Source of the DNA: Sinorhizobium sp. BG8
GTDB lineage: Bacteria; Pseudomonadota; Alphaproteobacteria; Rhizobiales; Rhizobiaceae
DNA: 64,000 bases
Reading direction: 5' to 3'
NCBI RefSeq assembly: GCF_016864555.1
Contig: NZ_CP044011.1
Location: 3,925,501-3,989,500 of the forward strand
Below the pieces are notes generated by a model. The model was not told the DNA's origin, ran no database searches, and worked only from the letters and a program-made list of their open reading frames with translations. Positions 45,648 through 54,069 of this stretch are shown one piece after another (positions within the stretch are counted from its first letter, which is position 1; every line of letters starts with the position of its first letter). The translations under genes and the position numbers were made by a program.

Positions 45648-46505
45648 TTACCCTTTGACTGCGCCGAGCGACAGGCCTTCGACGAGGTAGCGCTGGGCGT
45701 AGAGTGCGAGTGCGAGCGTCGGCGTGACCGACAGCACGATCGCCGCCGCGATCTGGCCGTACTGGATGCCGGAGGACGTGATGAAGGCGAGCGCGCCCAC
45801 CGTCACGGGCTGCTTGTCAGCCGAGGCCAGCACCAGCGCGAAGACGAAGTTGTTCCAGGCGAAGATGAAGGCGAGAAGGCCGGCGGCGGCGATGCCGGGC
45901 CCTGCAAGCGGCAGGGCGATCTTCCGGAACGTGGCGAACCAGGAGTGTCCGGCGATGCGGTAGGCATATTCGACGTCGGCCGAGATATCCTCGAAATAGC
46001 CGCGCACGATCCAGAGGATGAGCGGCAGGCAGATCAGCTGGTAGACCCAGATCAGTCCGAAGTAAGTGTTGGCGAGGCCAAGCCACTGGAAATACTGGGT
46101 GAGCGGCAGAAGAACGAGGAGCGGCGGGGCGAAGCGGAACGACAGGAGCGTGAACGCGATGTCTTCCGAGCCCTTGAACTTGTGGCGCGCGAAGGCATAG
46201 GCGGCGGGAACGCCGAGCACGAGGGCGACCGCGACCGACGTCACCGACAGGAAGATCGAGTTCCAGAGATTTCCCATGAACGCAATGTCGAGCGTGCCCG
46301 CGGCTGTGGTCAGCTTGCCGGTGATGAGGGCCGCATAGTTCGACAGCGTCGGCGTGAAGGTGAGCGTCGGCGGTATGGTCAGGATCGTCTCGTTCGTCTG
46401 GAACGACATCAGGAAGATCCAGACGATCGGGAACATGAAGAATATGACGACAAGCGTCAGCGCGATCACGCGAAGCGTTTTCTCGAGGGGGGAAGTGGAT
46501 TCCAT
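45648..46505 (-). CDS. ABC importer permease, MalG/GlpQ-like
   Basis: 285-residue inner-membrane permease with about six helices. The ATPase-coupling EAA motif is 'EYAYRIAGHSWFATFRKIALPLAGPG', seen in two pieces, with Ala replacing the first Glu position in part. It pairs with the MalF-like permease encoded upstream (10 bp). With the two ATPases and the binding protein this is a complete carbohydrate/polyol (CUT1) importer. Confidence 0.93.
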   Translation of the reverse strand: MESTSPLEKTLRVIALTLVVIFFMFPIVWIFLMSFQTNETILTIPPTLTFTPTLSNYAALITGKLTTAAGTLDIAFMGNLWNSIFLSVTSVAVALVLGVPAAYAFARHKFKGSEDIAFTLLSFRFAPPLLVLLPLTQYFQWLGLANTYFGLIWVYQLICLPLILWIVRGYFEDISADVEYAYRIAGHSWFATFRKIALPLAGPGIAAAGLLAFIFAWNNFVFALVLASADKQPVTVGALAFITSSGIQYGQIAAAIVLSVTPTLALALYAQRYLVEGLSLGAVKG

Positions 46506-46515
46506 GGTGTTCTCC

Positions 46516-47439
46516 TCATGCCTCGCCGCGGGCGCGCTCGCGCAACCGGAGCCAGTTCTTGATGAAGATGTTGGAGAGCGTGTAGGTGATCGCCCAGAGG
46601 ATGATCAGCAGCGCCGCCGAACGTCCGACATTGGTCGACTGGAAGAAGTTGAGGTAGGCCTCGACTTGGAACACCGTCAGCGTGTCGCCCGGTCCGCCCT
46701 GCGTCATCGCGTAGATGATGTCGAACTGCTGGATGGAATCGAGCAGCCGGAACAGGGTGGCCGTCAGGATATAGGGTGTCAGCATCGGCAGCGTGATCCG
46801 GAAGAACACGAAGCTGCGTGGGACCCCATCCAGCGCCGCAGCCTCGAAGGGTTGCGTCGGAAGCGAGCGCAGGCCGGCAAGAAGCAGGATCATGATGAAG
46901 GGCGTGTAGACCCAGATGTCGACCAGCACGACGGTGAGGAGCGCGGTGTCAGGAGACGAGGCCCAGCGGAAGTCCTGAAGACCGACAAGCGACGCCAGAT
47001 AGCTGAGGATGCCGAAACCCGGATTGGTCATCAGCTTCCACATCAGTGCGGCGAGCGCCGGCGCGATCATCAGCGGCAGAAGCAGCATGATCGAGATGAA
47101 ATTGTTCACGGTCGAGCGCCGCTGCAGGAGAAGCGCGATGCCGAGGCCGAGCAGGAGCTCGAGAACGACGGTCAGTCCTGCGTAGAGCAGGGATACCCGA
47201 AGCGTGCTCCAGAAGCCGGGATCGGTCAGGAAGTTGATGTAGTTCTCGCCCCAGTTGAACTGGCGCGCCCAGGGCTGGCTCAGGCGATAGCGCTGGAATG
47301 AATAGACGACCGACGTGAAGAACGGGACGAGGATGCCGATGCAGACGAGCAGTGCGGGAAGGCTGAGCACATAGGGCAGCGCCCGCCTGCTGATCCGAAA
47401 TCCGGATGCCTTGTTCTGATAGGTTGCCGGTGAAGCCAT
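46516..47439 (-). CDS. ABC importer permease, MalF/GlpP-like
   Basis: 307-residue permease with about six transmembrane helices. The coupling loop reads 'EAAALDGVPRSFVFFRITLPML', an ideal EAA-x3-G motif in two pieces. The N-terminal cytoplasmic tail is followed by 'LPYVLSLPALLVCIGILVPF'. It is the first permease after the binding protein gene, separated by a 152-bp gap that contains a stable hairpin. Confidence 0.93.
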   Translation of the reverse strand: MASPATYQNKASGFRISRRALPYVLSLPALLVCIGILVPFFTSVVYSFQRYRLSQPWARQFNWGENYINFLTDPGFWSTLRVSLLYAGLTVVLELLLGLGIALLLQRRSTVNNFISIMLLLPLMIAPALAALMWKLMTNPGFGILSYLASLVGLQDFRWASSPDTALLTVVLVDIWVYTPFIMILLLAGLRSLPTQPFEAAALDGVPRSFVFFRITLPMLTPYILTATLFRLLDSIQQFDIIYAMTQGGPGDTLTVFQVEAYLNFFQSTNVGRSAALLIILWAITYTLSNIFIKNWLRLRERARGEA

Positions 47440-47545
47440 GGTGAAGTCCGCTTCATGATTTGGGTGCCGCAGGTGCGCGTTCTCGAACCGCCGGAAATGT
47501 CAGGCAGCCTCGTTCGATTGCGGGCACGGTCTTGTGTTTTTCGGT

Positions 47546-47573
47546 GGGAGCCCGCCTTAAGTGGCGAGCTCCC
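47546..47573 (-). repeat. intercistronic hairpin after the binding protein gene
   Basis: On the minus strand GGGAGCTCGCC and GGCGGGCTCCC form an 11-bp stem (one G-U pair) with a 6-nt loop ACTTAA, 19 nt after the binding protein stop. No U-run follows. Such hairpins often protect the upstream mRNA from 3' exonucleases, which would make binding protein outnumber the membrane components. Confidence 0.7.
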
Positions 47574-47591
47574 TCGGATGCATCGCGGCAA

Positions 47592-49037
47592 TCAGCCGAG
47601 GCCGGCTTCCTGGAGCTGGCGATTGATGCTGTCGACCAGCATGTCGAGGCCTTCGTCGACCGGCACTTCCTTGGCCACCATCTTCTGCAAGGTCGCCGCC
47701 CACTCCGTCGTCACGTCGAAGAAGAGCGGCTGCGCGGTGAACTTGATGCTTGCGCCCGGGGCCGATGCGTTGAACATCTCGACGTATCCCGGGTAGCTCT
47801 TGTTCAGACGGTCCGTGAACATCGGGTCTTTCCAGACCGACTGGCGGACCGGGTTCACGAAGTCCATCTTCGTCGCGCCGAAGATCGCGTGCTCGAGGCC
47901 CGAAGCCCACTGCATGAAGTACCAGGTGGCGTCCTTGTCCTTCGAGAAGGACGACATGGCGAGCGACCAGATCCAGATGTTCGGCGTCGGTGCGGTGGCT
48001 TCCGGATTGGCGGAGAAGGGTGCGAACGCGAGTTGGCCCTTCATCTTGTTCTCGCCGCCGTTCATGAAGTAGCCCAGGATATCGGCATCGAAGATCATCG
48101 CCGAAGCACCGGCGCCGAGATCGGCACCGACCTGGTACCAGGTATAGGTCGACCAGTCCTTCGGGCCGCTTTCCTGGATCATCTGCACCCACTTGGCGTG
48201 GAAGGCCTTGGATTCGGCCGTCCCCATGGCAGCCGAGAGCTTGCCGTCCTCGGAAACGTTGAGGTCCTTCTGGTTGAAGTTGGCGTAGCCCGACAGGAAG
48301 CCCGGATGGATCGTCGCCCAGGAGCGCGAACCGCGCACGCCGATGCCGTAGACACCGCCGCCGACATCCTTGGTGAGCTTGGCCGAGACTTCGACGAGCT
48401 CATCGAGGTTTTTCGGCACCGACACGCCGGCCTTCTGGAACATAGCCTGGTTATAGGTGAGGTTGTTCTGTTCGAAGCCCCACGGAATGCACCACTGCTT
48501 GGCATCGTCCGAGCCGAGCGCGCCGCCGGGCTGGCCATTCCATGCGCAGGAGTTCTTCACGCCCGGCAGGAAATCGTCCCAGGCATATTGCGGGTTCGTC
48601 TTTGCCGGATCGTTGATCCATTCCTTGAGATCGGTGACCCAGCCGGCCGGACCGTAGGTCCAGGTCATGTAGGCACCGGTCATGAAGGCGTCGTACTCGG
48701 TGGAGCTTGAAGAAAGAGCGGCTGTCACCTTGTCGAAGTAGACGTCTTCAGGGAACACGTCATAGGTGACTTCGATGCCGGTCAGGTCCTTGAATGTCTG
48801 AAGGTTGGCGATCATCGCATCGGCATAGGGATGCTTGTTGAGCAGAAGCTTCAGCTTCTTGCCGGAATGGGCCTTCCAGTCGAAATCGGCGGCGAGCGCC
48901 TGCGTCGACATCATATTGTAGAGCATGCCGGCCGAGGCGGCGGTCATGCCCAGCGCGCCGAGCCCTTTCAACAGGCCACGGCGGTCTACCTGTCCGCGCA
49001 TGAATGCGCTGATGAGGTCTTTCTCTTTCTCATGCAT
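47592..49037 (-). CDS. ABC polyol/sugar-binding protein (GlpV-like), Tat-exported
   Basis: 481-residue extracytoplasmic binding protein of SBP family 1. The start at 49037 follows GGAGGAGAAG. The signal has a twin arginine, 'VDRRGLLKGLGALGM', so Tat export is likely. The mature part begins near 'ADFDWKAHSGKKLKLL'. Aromatic-rich segments ('YMTWTYGPAGWV', 'STYTWYQVGAD') probably line the sugar pocket. Position and partners match GlpV of rhizobial glycerol transport, though the ligand of this one may be a larger polyol. Confidence 0.92.
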   Translation of the reverse strand: MHEKEKDLISAFMRGQVDRRGLLKGLGALGMTAASAGMLYNMMSTQALAADFDWKAHSGKKLKLLLNKHPYADAMIANLQTFKDLTGIEVTYDVFPEDVYFDKVTAALSSSSTEYDAFMTGAYMTWTYGPAGWVTDLKEWINDPAKTNPQYAWDDFLPGVKNSCAWNGQPGGALGSDDAKQWCIPWGFEQNNLTYNQAMFQKAGVSVPKNLDELVEVSAKLTKDVGGGVYGIGVRGSRSWATIHPGFLSGYANFNQKDLNVSEDGKLSAAMGTAESKAFHAKWVQMIQESGPKDWSTYTWYQVGADLGAGASAMIFDADILGYFMNGGENKMKGQLAFAPFSANPEATAPTPNIWIWSLAMSSFSKDKDATWYFMQWASGLEHAIFGATKMDFVNPVRQSVWKDPMFTDRLNKSYPGYVEMFNASAPGASIKFTAQPLFFDVTTEWAATLQKMVAKEVPVDEGLDMLVDSINRQLQEAGLG

Positions 49038-49164
49038 CAGTCTTCTCCTCCATTGCGGGTAGTGCTTGCTTGAATAAGCGCTTCGCCGGCCTACCCCGAC
49101 CGGTATTCCCTCCCCGCCCGGCGGAAGTCTCCCTCTTCTCGCCCGGCGTTGATTTCTCCTCACC

Positions 49165-50121
49165 TCATGGCGACACCGCCATAAGTGCCTGTGCGGTCGC
49201 CTCGTCCGTTATGAGGCCGCTCAGCAAGCCGCTTGCGAGTACGGCCCGTAAGGCCCTCAGCTTTACCTTGCCGCCAGCCACAGCCACGATCCGCCGCTCG
49301 CTTAGCTGGTCACGGGACAGCGTGAACGTGCGGTCCGAGAGCGTCGTCTCGATCGGCGTACCCTGCAGGTCGAAGAAGTGGCCAAGGATTTCGCCGACAC
49401 CACCTGCCCGCTTCACGTCCTCGATCTCGCCTTTCTCGATCATGCCGGTCGCAACCAGCGATGCCTCCGGCTCGGCGGTACCAATGCCGACCATCAGCAG
49501 GTTCGCGCCTGCCGCCAGATCGAAGATTTCCCGCACGCCGCGTTGGTTGAACAGGATGTCGCGGTCCTCGACCGAATTGGCGAAGAATGGAACCGGCATG
49601 ACATAGGCCTCCGCGCCAGTGCGCTCGGCTAGCCGGTGAATAACGTCGTGGGGGTTGGCGGAAAACTTGCGGGTGAGCCCGCCCAGCAACGAAACGAAGC
49701 GAACGTTGCTGGTCACGACACGCGGCAGGTATTCGACGCAGGCGGCGAGCGTACGGCCGTGGCCCATGCCGATCAGCATGTCGTCACTGCGCTCTATCTC
49801 GCGCTTCAGGAATTGCGCCCCGGAGATGCCGAGCGCTTTCAGCGGCAGGTCTTCGTCGTCGAAATCGGGGACTACCTCGCAGTAGTCGAGGTCGAACTGC
49901 CTGGACAGCGCCTGCTCGAGTTCGACGCACTCGGCGACTTCGCCATCGATGTAAACCTTCACCAGACCTTCCTGGTTGGCCTTGGTGATAAGCCTGTGAG
50001 CCTTGAGGGAACTCAGGCCCAGGCGCTTGGCGACCTCGGCCTGCGTCAGGCCGCCGGCATAGTGCAGCCAGGCCGCCCGTGTCGCCATGCTCGAGTCATC
50101 GTCTCGCACCAGCCCCAACAT
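49165..50121 (-). CDS. SorC/DeoR-type sugar-binding transcriptional regulator (EryD-like)
   Basis: 318-residue regulator. The N-terminal helix-turn-helix is at about residues 23-45 ('GLTQAEVAKRLGLSSLKAHR'), and the C-terminal effector domain resembles sugar isomerases ('GMGHGRTLAACVEYL', 'VGIGTAEPEASLVATG'). SorC proteins are usually repressors released by a phosphorylated intermediate. EryD, the regulator of erythritol operons, has this size and class. It is the first gene of the operon; the promoter region just upstream carries a direct repeat. Confidence 0.9.
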   Translation of the reverse strand: MLGLVRDDDSSMATRAAWLHYAGGLTQAEVAKRLGLSSLKAHRLITKANQEGLVKVYIDGEVAECVELEQALSRQFDLDYCEVVPDFDDEDLPLKALGISGAQFLKREIERSDDMLIGMGHGRTLAACVEYLPRVVTSNVRFVSLLGGLTRKFSANPHDVIHRLAERTGAEAYVMPVPFFANSVEDRDILFNQRGVREIFDLAAGANLLMVGIGTAEPEASLVATGMIEKGEIEDVKRAGGVGEILGHFFDLQGTPIETTLSDRTFTLSRDQLSERRIVAVAGGKVKLRALRAVLASGLLSGLITDEATAQALMAVSP

Positions 50122-50144
50122 GAAATTTCCACCCGACTGATATT

Positions 50145-50171
50145 TTTTTCATTGTGTGCAAAATTTTTCAT
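50145..50171. promoter_or_regulatory. candidate SorC operator (direct repeat)
   Basis: TTTTTCAT occurs twice, at 50145-50152 and 50164-50171, 19 bp apart start to start (about two helical turns), flanking GTGTGCAAAA. The stretch is AT-rich in a GC-rich setting and lies 24-50 bp upstream of the regulator's start codon. It is a good candidate binding site for the regulator and the core of the operon promoter; I see no unambiguous -35/-10. Confidence 0.5.
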
Positions 50172-50296
50172 AAGAGTCGGAGAATGTCAAGAGCGAGCTA
50201 CGAGCGGACACACATCCGCAACCTCGCTGCAGCGATCGGCGACAGAACCAAGATGGTTGGAGGAGAGGTAGGAAGGAGGATGCCGCCAAACGCAGA

Positions 50297-50330
50297 AAGG
50301 GGTGCCCGGACGAAGATCCGGACACCCCTT
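50297..50330 (-). terminator. terminator after leuA
   Basis: AAGGGGTGTCCGGA pairs with TCCGGGCACCCCTT on the minus strand (13-14 bp, one G-U pair, 6-nt loop), about 30 nt after the leuA stop. It is followed by TCTG instead of a full U-run. The hairpin is strong enough to end transcription or protect the mRNA. Confidence 0.75.
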
Positions 50331-50361
50331 CAAGATATCTGCCGATGGATGCGTGAGGCGC

Positions 50362-52071
50362 TCAGCGCGCCTTTTCGTCGAGCACCCGGTTTGCCGCAGA
50401 GACGATCGCCTCCAGCGAGGCGGTCACGATGTTGGTGTTGATGCCCGCACCGAAGAGCTTGCCGCCCGGATGCTCCATCTCGACATAGGCGATGGCGGCT
50501 GCGTTCGAACCGTGCTGCAGCGAATGCTCCGAATAGTCGGCAACGGAAATCGGCACGCCGATGTAGATCGAGAGCGCGTTGATGAAACCGTCGATCGGAC
50601 CGGTTCCGCGCCCCTCGATGCGCTTCGTCTCGCCCCGGTCGGTGATCTCGGCAGCAACGATGCGAACGCCCTTGTGGTCGGTGTCCGGGTAGGTGTGATG
50701 ATCCACGAATTTCAAGCGTGCGCCCGGCTGCTCGACGTAGCGTTCGATGAACCGCCCGTGGATTCTCTTCGAAGGGAGCTCGACGCCCTCCTCGTCCGTG
50801 ATGCGCTGGATATCCTCCCGGAACTCGACCTGCAGGTTGCGGGGCAGGTTGATGCCGTAGTCCTGCTGGAGGATATAGGCGATCCCGCCCTTGCCGGACT
50901 GCGAATTGATGCGAATGATCGCCTCATAGGTGCGGCCCACATCCTGCGGATCGATCGGCAGATAGGGAACCTCCCACAACGGCTTGTTGGCCTGCTTGAT
51001 GGCCTTCATGCCCTTGTTGATCGCGTCCTGGTGCGAACCGGAGAAGGCCGTATAGACCAGTTCCCCGACGTACGGGTGGCGTTCCGGGATCACCATCTCG
51101 TTGGAGTATTCATAGACCTCCTTGATGCGCTCGATGTCCGAGCAGTCGAGACCGGGATCGATGCCCTGCGTGTACATGTTGAGCGCCAGCGTCACCACGT
51201 CCACGTTGCCCGTGCGCTCGCCATTGCCGAACAGCGTTCCTTCAACGCGGTCCGCTCCGGCCATCAACGCCAGCTCCGTCGCAGCGATGCCGGTGCCCCG
51301 GTCGTTGTGCGGATGGAGCGAGATGATGACGTTCTCGCGATTGTCGATGTTGCGGCACATCCATTCGATCTGGTCGGCGTAGATGTTGGGCGTCGCCATC
51401 TCGACTGTCGAGGGCAGGTTGAGGATCAGCTTGTTGTCGGCAGTCGGCTTGACGATCTCGACGACCTCGTTGCAGATCTCCAGCGCTACCTCGAGTTCGG
51501 TACCGGTAAAGCTTTCCGGCGAATATTCGAAGCGATAGCCGCCGCCCGCCTTTGCCGCCATGTCGGTGATCATCTTGGCGGCATCGGTGGCAATCTGCTT
51601 GATGCCGGCGACATCCTTGCCGAACACGACACGGCGCTGCAGCTCGCTCGTGGAATTGTAGAAGTGGATAATCGGCCGGTGTGCGCCTTCCAGGGCCTCG
51701 AAGGTCCGGGTGATGAGCTCAGGACGGCACTGCACCAGAACCTGCAGGGAAACGTCGGCGGCGACATTGCCCTCCTCCACGCACCAGCGGGCAAAATCGA
51801 AATCGGTCTGGGAAGCCGAGGGGAAGCCGATCTCGATTTCCTTGAAGCCCATGTCCAGCAACAGCTGGAACATGCGCGCCTTGCGGTCGTGGCCCATCGG
51901 ATTGACGAGTGACTGGTTGCCGTCGCGCAGGTCGACGGAACACCAGACCGGCGCCTTGTCGATCACCTTGCTCGGCCAGGTGCGGTCGGGAATGTTGATT
52001 TGCGGATAGGCCTGATACTTCTCGCCGGCGTTCCGCATGCCTTGCTTCGGGCTGTAGGTCTTCACGATCAT
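50362..52071 (-). CDS. leuA: 2-isopropylmalate synthase
   Basis: 569-residue type II enzyme that condenses acetyl-CoA and 2-oxoisovalerate, the first committed step of leucine synthesis. The catalytic barrel has 'DLRDGNQSL' and 'HPHNDRGTG' (metal-binding His), and the C-terminal regulatory domain includes 'GTGPIDGFINAL'. The family size (about 560-570 aa) supports a start at 52071; the open frame upstream runs through the leader region. Expression is probably controlled by the leader peptide and hairpin just upstream, and allosterically by leucine. Confidence 0.96.
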   Translation of the reverse strand: MIVKTYSPKQGMRNAGEKYQAYPQINIPDRTWPSKVIDKAPVWCSVDLRDGNQSLVNPMGHDRKARMFQLLLDMGFKEIEIGFPSASQTDFDFARWCVEEGNVAADVSLQVLVQCRPELITRTFEALEGAHRPIIHFYNSTSELQRRVVFGKDVAGIKQIATDAAKMITDMAAKAGGGYRFEYSPESFTGTELEVALEICNEVVEIVKPTADNKLILNLPSTVEMATPNIYADQIEWMCRNIDNRENVIISLHPHNDRGTGIAATELALMAGADRVEGTLFGNGERTGNVDVVTLALNMYTQGIDPGLDCSDIERIKEVYEYSNEMVIPERHPYVGELVYTAFSGSHQDAINKGMKAIKQANKPLWEVPYLPIDPQDVGRTYEAIIRINSQSGKGGIAYILQQDYGINLPRNLQVEFREDIQRITDEEGVELPSKRIHGRFIERYVEQPGARLKFVDHHTYPDTDHKGVRIVAAEITDRGETKRIEGRGTGPIDGFINALSIYIGVPISVADYSEHSLQHGSNAAAIAYVEMEHPGGKLFGAGINTNIVTASLEAIVSAANRVLDEKAR

Positions 52072-52218
52072 GAACGTCTCTCTTCGTCTTCCCGGCATTC
52101 GCGAATGCGTCATAGCGGATTGCAGATCGCTTGGCGACGGCGAATGGCGACCACGGGGGTCACTTACGGATATCTTCTGATTGGATGATGCGAGGAGCAA
52201 TTGCCTGACGGGCTTTTC

Positions 52219-52252
52219 GGCCGCCGGGCGCCCCTCAGCGGACCCGGCAACC
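52219..52252 (-). promoter_or_regulatory. candidate leuA attenuator hairpin
   Basis: GGTTGCCGGG and CCCGGCGGCC form a 10-bp stem (two G-U pairs) that starts 6 nt past the last leucine codon of the leader and extends past its stop codon. A ribosome stalled on the leucine codons would cover or abut its 5' arm. No U-run follows (GAAAAG), so it may act on translation or Rho instead of as an intrinsic terminator. Confidence 0.55.
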
Positions 52253-52360
52253 GCGCGTAAGGCCGAGAAGAAGAAGCGAGGTGACGGCGCGCGAACGCTC
52301 ACGCGCGGCAATGCCGCCGCGGGAAATCTGTTCGATGATCTGTGCGCCTGTCTTCAACAT
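52235..52360 (-). CDS. leu leader peptide (leuA attenuation), 41 codons
   Basis: 41-codon frame starting at ATG 52360 and ending 163 nt before leuA. Codons 29-34 read CTT-CTT-CTT-CTC-GGC-CTT, i.e. Leu-Leu-Leu-Leu-Gly-Leu, a classical control region. There is no Shine-Dalgarno, but a promoter ending 7 nt before the ATG suggests a leaderless transcript, as known for rhizobial trpL. Function as a leucine-sensing ORF is inferred from these features. Confidence 0.8.
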   Translation of the reverse strand: MLKTGAQIIEQISRGGIAARERSRAVTSLLLLGLTRGCRVR

Positions 52361-52367
52361 GAGCGGG

Positions 52368-52396
52368 CTTATAGCGGCCAACTGCCGGAAGAGCAA
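52368..52396 (-). promoter_or_regulatory. leuA leader promoter
   Basis: TTGCTC (plus coordinates 52391-52396) and TATAAG (52368-52373) are separated by 17 bp on the minus strand. The -10 ends 7 nt before the leader ATG, placing the start of transcription at or next to the A of AUG. Confidence 0.8.
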
Positions 52397-52497
52397 GGGG
52401 GAGCGGCGCGAAAGGCACGTTTACGAGCAATCAGGTGTTGCACCGGGTGCAGAAGCACAAGAATTGCGCATACGAGTGGCGTGCCTGACAGACATGG

Positions 52498-52530
52498 AAA
52501 AGCCCTCCCGCCCGTTGGGCGGAAGGGCTT
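52498..52530 (-). terminator. terminator after clpP
   Basis: AAGCCCTTCCGCCC and GGGCGGGAGGGCTT form a near-perfect stem on the minus strand (one G-U) with a 2-4 nt loop, followed by TTTCC. It lies about 20 nt past the clpP stop and upstream of the leuA promoter, isolating the two transcripts. Confidence 0.85.
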
Positions 52531-52551
52531 CGATCAGGGCGCATGCAGATA

Positions 52552-53130
52552 TCAGATATCGGCCTGCGACGAGATGATGCGCGAGACGAGGCCGTAGGAC
52601 TTCGCTTCCTCGGCGGAAAGCCAGTAGTCGCGATCCGTATCCTTCGCGATCTTTTCGATCGGCTGTCCCGTCGCTTCCGAGAAGATCCGGTTCAGGCGCT
52701 CGTTCATCTTGAGGATTTCGCGTGCCTGGATCTCGATGTCGGAAGCCATGCCACGCGTGCCGCCGGACGGTTGATGCAGCAGGAAGCGGGTATTCTTCAG
52801 GCAAAGGCGGCGCTCCTTCGGAGCCGCCACATAGATCAGCGCGCCTGCGGAAGCCACCCAGCCCGTTCCGATCATCCAGACCTTGGGCTTGATGAACTTG
52901 ATCATGTCGTGAATGCTGTCGCCGGACTCGACGTGGCCGCCCGGAGAATTGACGAAGATACGGATGTCCTCGTCGCTCGCCGCCGAAAGCGCCACGAGCT
53001 GGGAGCACACTTTCTGCGCCAGTTCCTGGGTAATGCCGCCATAGATGAAGATCGAGCGCGACTTGAAAAGGTTCGCCTCGGCTTCCTTGCCAAGAGGCAG
53101 TTCGGTTGTCTTGTCTTCCTCGTCGCTCAT
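52552..53130 (-). CDS. clpP: ClpP-family ATP-dependent protease proteolytic subunit
   Basis: 192-residue ClpP-like serine peptidase. The catalytic Ser lies in '[11 protein letters not shown]' (Ala where most ClpP have Met after the Ser), the His in 'LLHQPSGG' and the Asp in '[11 protein letters not shown]'. All three catalytic residues are present. The ATG at 53130 follows GGAGAG and gives no propeptide. Rhizobia carry several ClpP paralogues; this resembles a ClpP3-type isolated copy, not the clpPX copy, since no clpX is nearby. It is monocistronic. Confidence 0.9.
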   Translation of the reverse strand: MSDEEDKTTELPLGKEAEANLFKSRSIFIYGGITQELAQKVCSQLVALSAASDEDIRIFVNSPGGHVESGDSIHDMIKFIKPKVWMIGTGWVASAGALIYVAAPKERRLCLKNTRFLLHQPSGGTRGMASDIEIQAREILKMNERLNRIFSEATGQPIEKIAKDTDRDYWLSAEEAKSYGLVSRIISSQADI

Positions 53131-53422
53131 CAGCAACTCTCCGCCAGATAGAATGAATTGTCTTGCCGCCGTCAGATAGTGCGACTCACTGGCAATGACA
53201 ATGCAACAAATCGGGCGCAGCGCGAAAGGGGGCGGACCCGCTGTCAACCGGACAAGGTAAACGCGCGCCCCTGGCATGGCACCGGGATGTGGACGTCAAG
53301 GGTTCGGACCTACGCATTTCGCGTATGGACATTCGCCGAACGCTCCTCCTAAGATGCCATCCTCATTGACGAAAACGACGGCGCGCCGGCCTCCCACGTG
53401 CACGCCTGACAACGGGGACCAC

Positions 53423-54001
53423 ATGATCAGACGCTCGCTTCTTTCGCTCGGCATTCTTGCCGCAAGCACCCTTCCCGCTTTTGCGCACCTCAATCCGGAA
53501 GAACACGGATCGCTGATGGCAGGGTTCTCCCACCCGCTTTTCGGTCTCGACCACATCCTCGCGATGGTCGCTGTCGGGCTTTGGGCGTCGCAGGTCGGCG
53601 GGCGTGCGCTCTGGGCCATTCCCTGCGCCTTCATCGGAACCATGGCCATCGGCTTCGCGCTTGCCCTGGCGGGCGCGCACCTTCCGTTCGTGGAGCCCGC
53701 GATCCTCGCCTCGGTCGTGGCGCTGGGACTGCTGGTGGCCATGGCTGTCCGGCTCGACACCGCGCTTGCAGCGGCGGCCGTCAGCGTCTTCGCCCTCTTC
53801 CATGGCTTCGCGCACGGCGGTGAACTCGGCAGCGCCGGCGCAATCCAGTTCGGCATAGGCTTCGTCGTTGCGACCGCGCTCCTTCACATCGCCGGCGTCG
53901 CGCTCGGCCTTGCCATCCCGCGGATATCCGGCGGAAAGATCTTCGCACGCATTCTGGGCGGGGCGACCGCGCTTGCCGGTCTGGCGCTTGCCTTCGGCTG
54001 A
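53423..54001 (+). CDS. hupE: HupE/UreJ-family nickel/cobalt permease
   Basis: 192-residue membrane protein with a cleavable signal peptide (to AFAH) and about six helices. The family signature 'HPLFGLDHILAMVAVG' is in helix 1 and 'FALFHGFAHGGEL' contains the second His cluster. HupE transports Ni2+ or Co2+ for hydrogenase, urease or cobalamin; no such gene is nearby. The ATG at 53423 is preceded by GGGGA. Confidence 0.92.
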   Translation: MIRRSLLSLGILAASTLPAFAHLNPEEHGSLMAGFSHPLFGLDHILAMVAVGLWASQVGGRALWAIPCAFIGTMAIGFALALAGAHLPFVEPAILASVVALGLLVAMAVRLDTALAAAAVSVFALFHGFAHGGELGSAGAIQFGIGFVVATALLHIAGVALGLAIPRISGGKIFARILGGATALAGLALAFG

Positions 54002-54024
54002 TTTGCCGAGCCGTGAGGAATTTT

Positions 54025-54055
54025 AAAGGGCGGCGCCGCAAGGGGCCGCCCTTTT
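54025..54055. terminator. bidirectional terminator between hupE and queF
   Basis: AAAGGGCGGC and GCCGCCCTTTT form a 10-bp stem with a loop of about ten bases; A and T runs on both sides allow it to end both converging transcripts. Confidence 0.85.
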
Positions 54056-54069
54056 CCGTTCAGCAGGCC

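Noticed and set aside
50302-51912. 536-codon plus-strand frame opposite leuA
   Set aside because: Antisense to leuA, with composition typical of a shadow frame.
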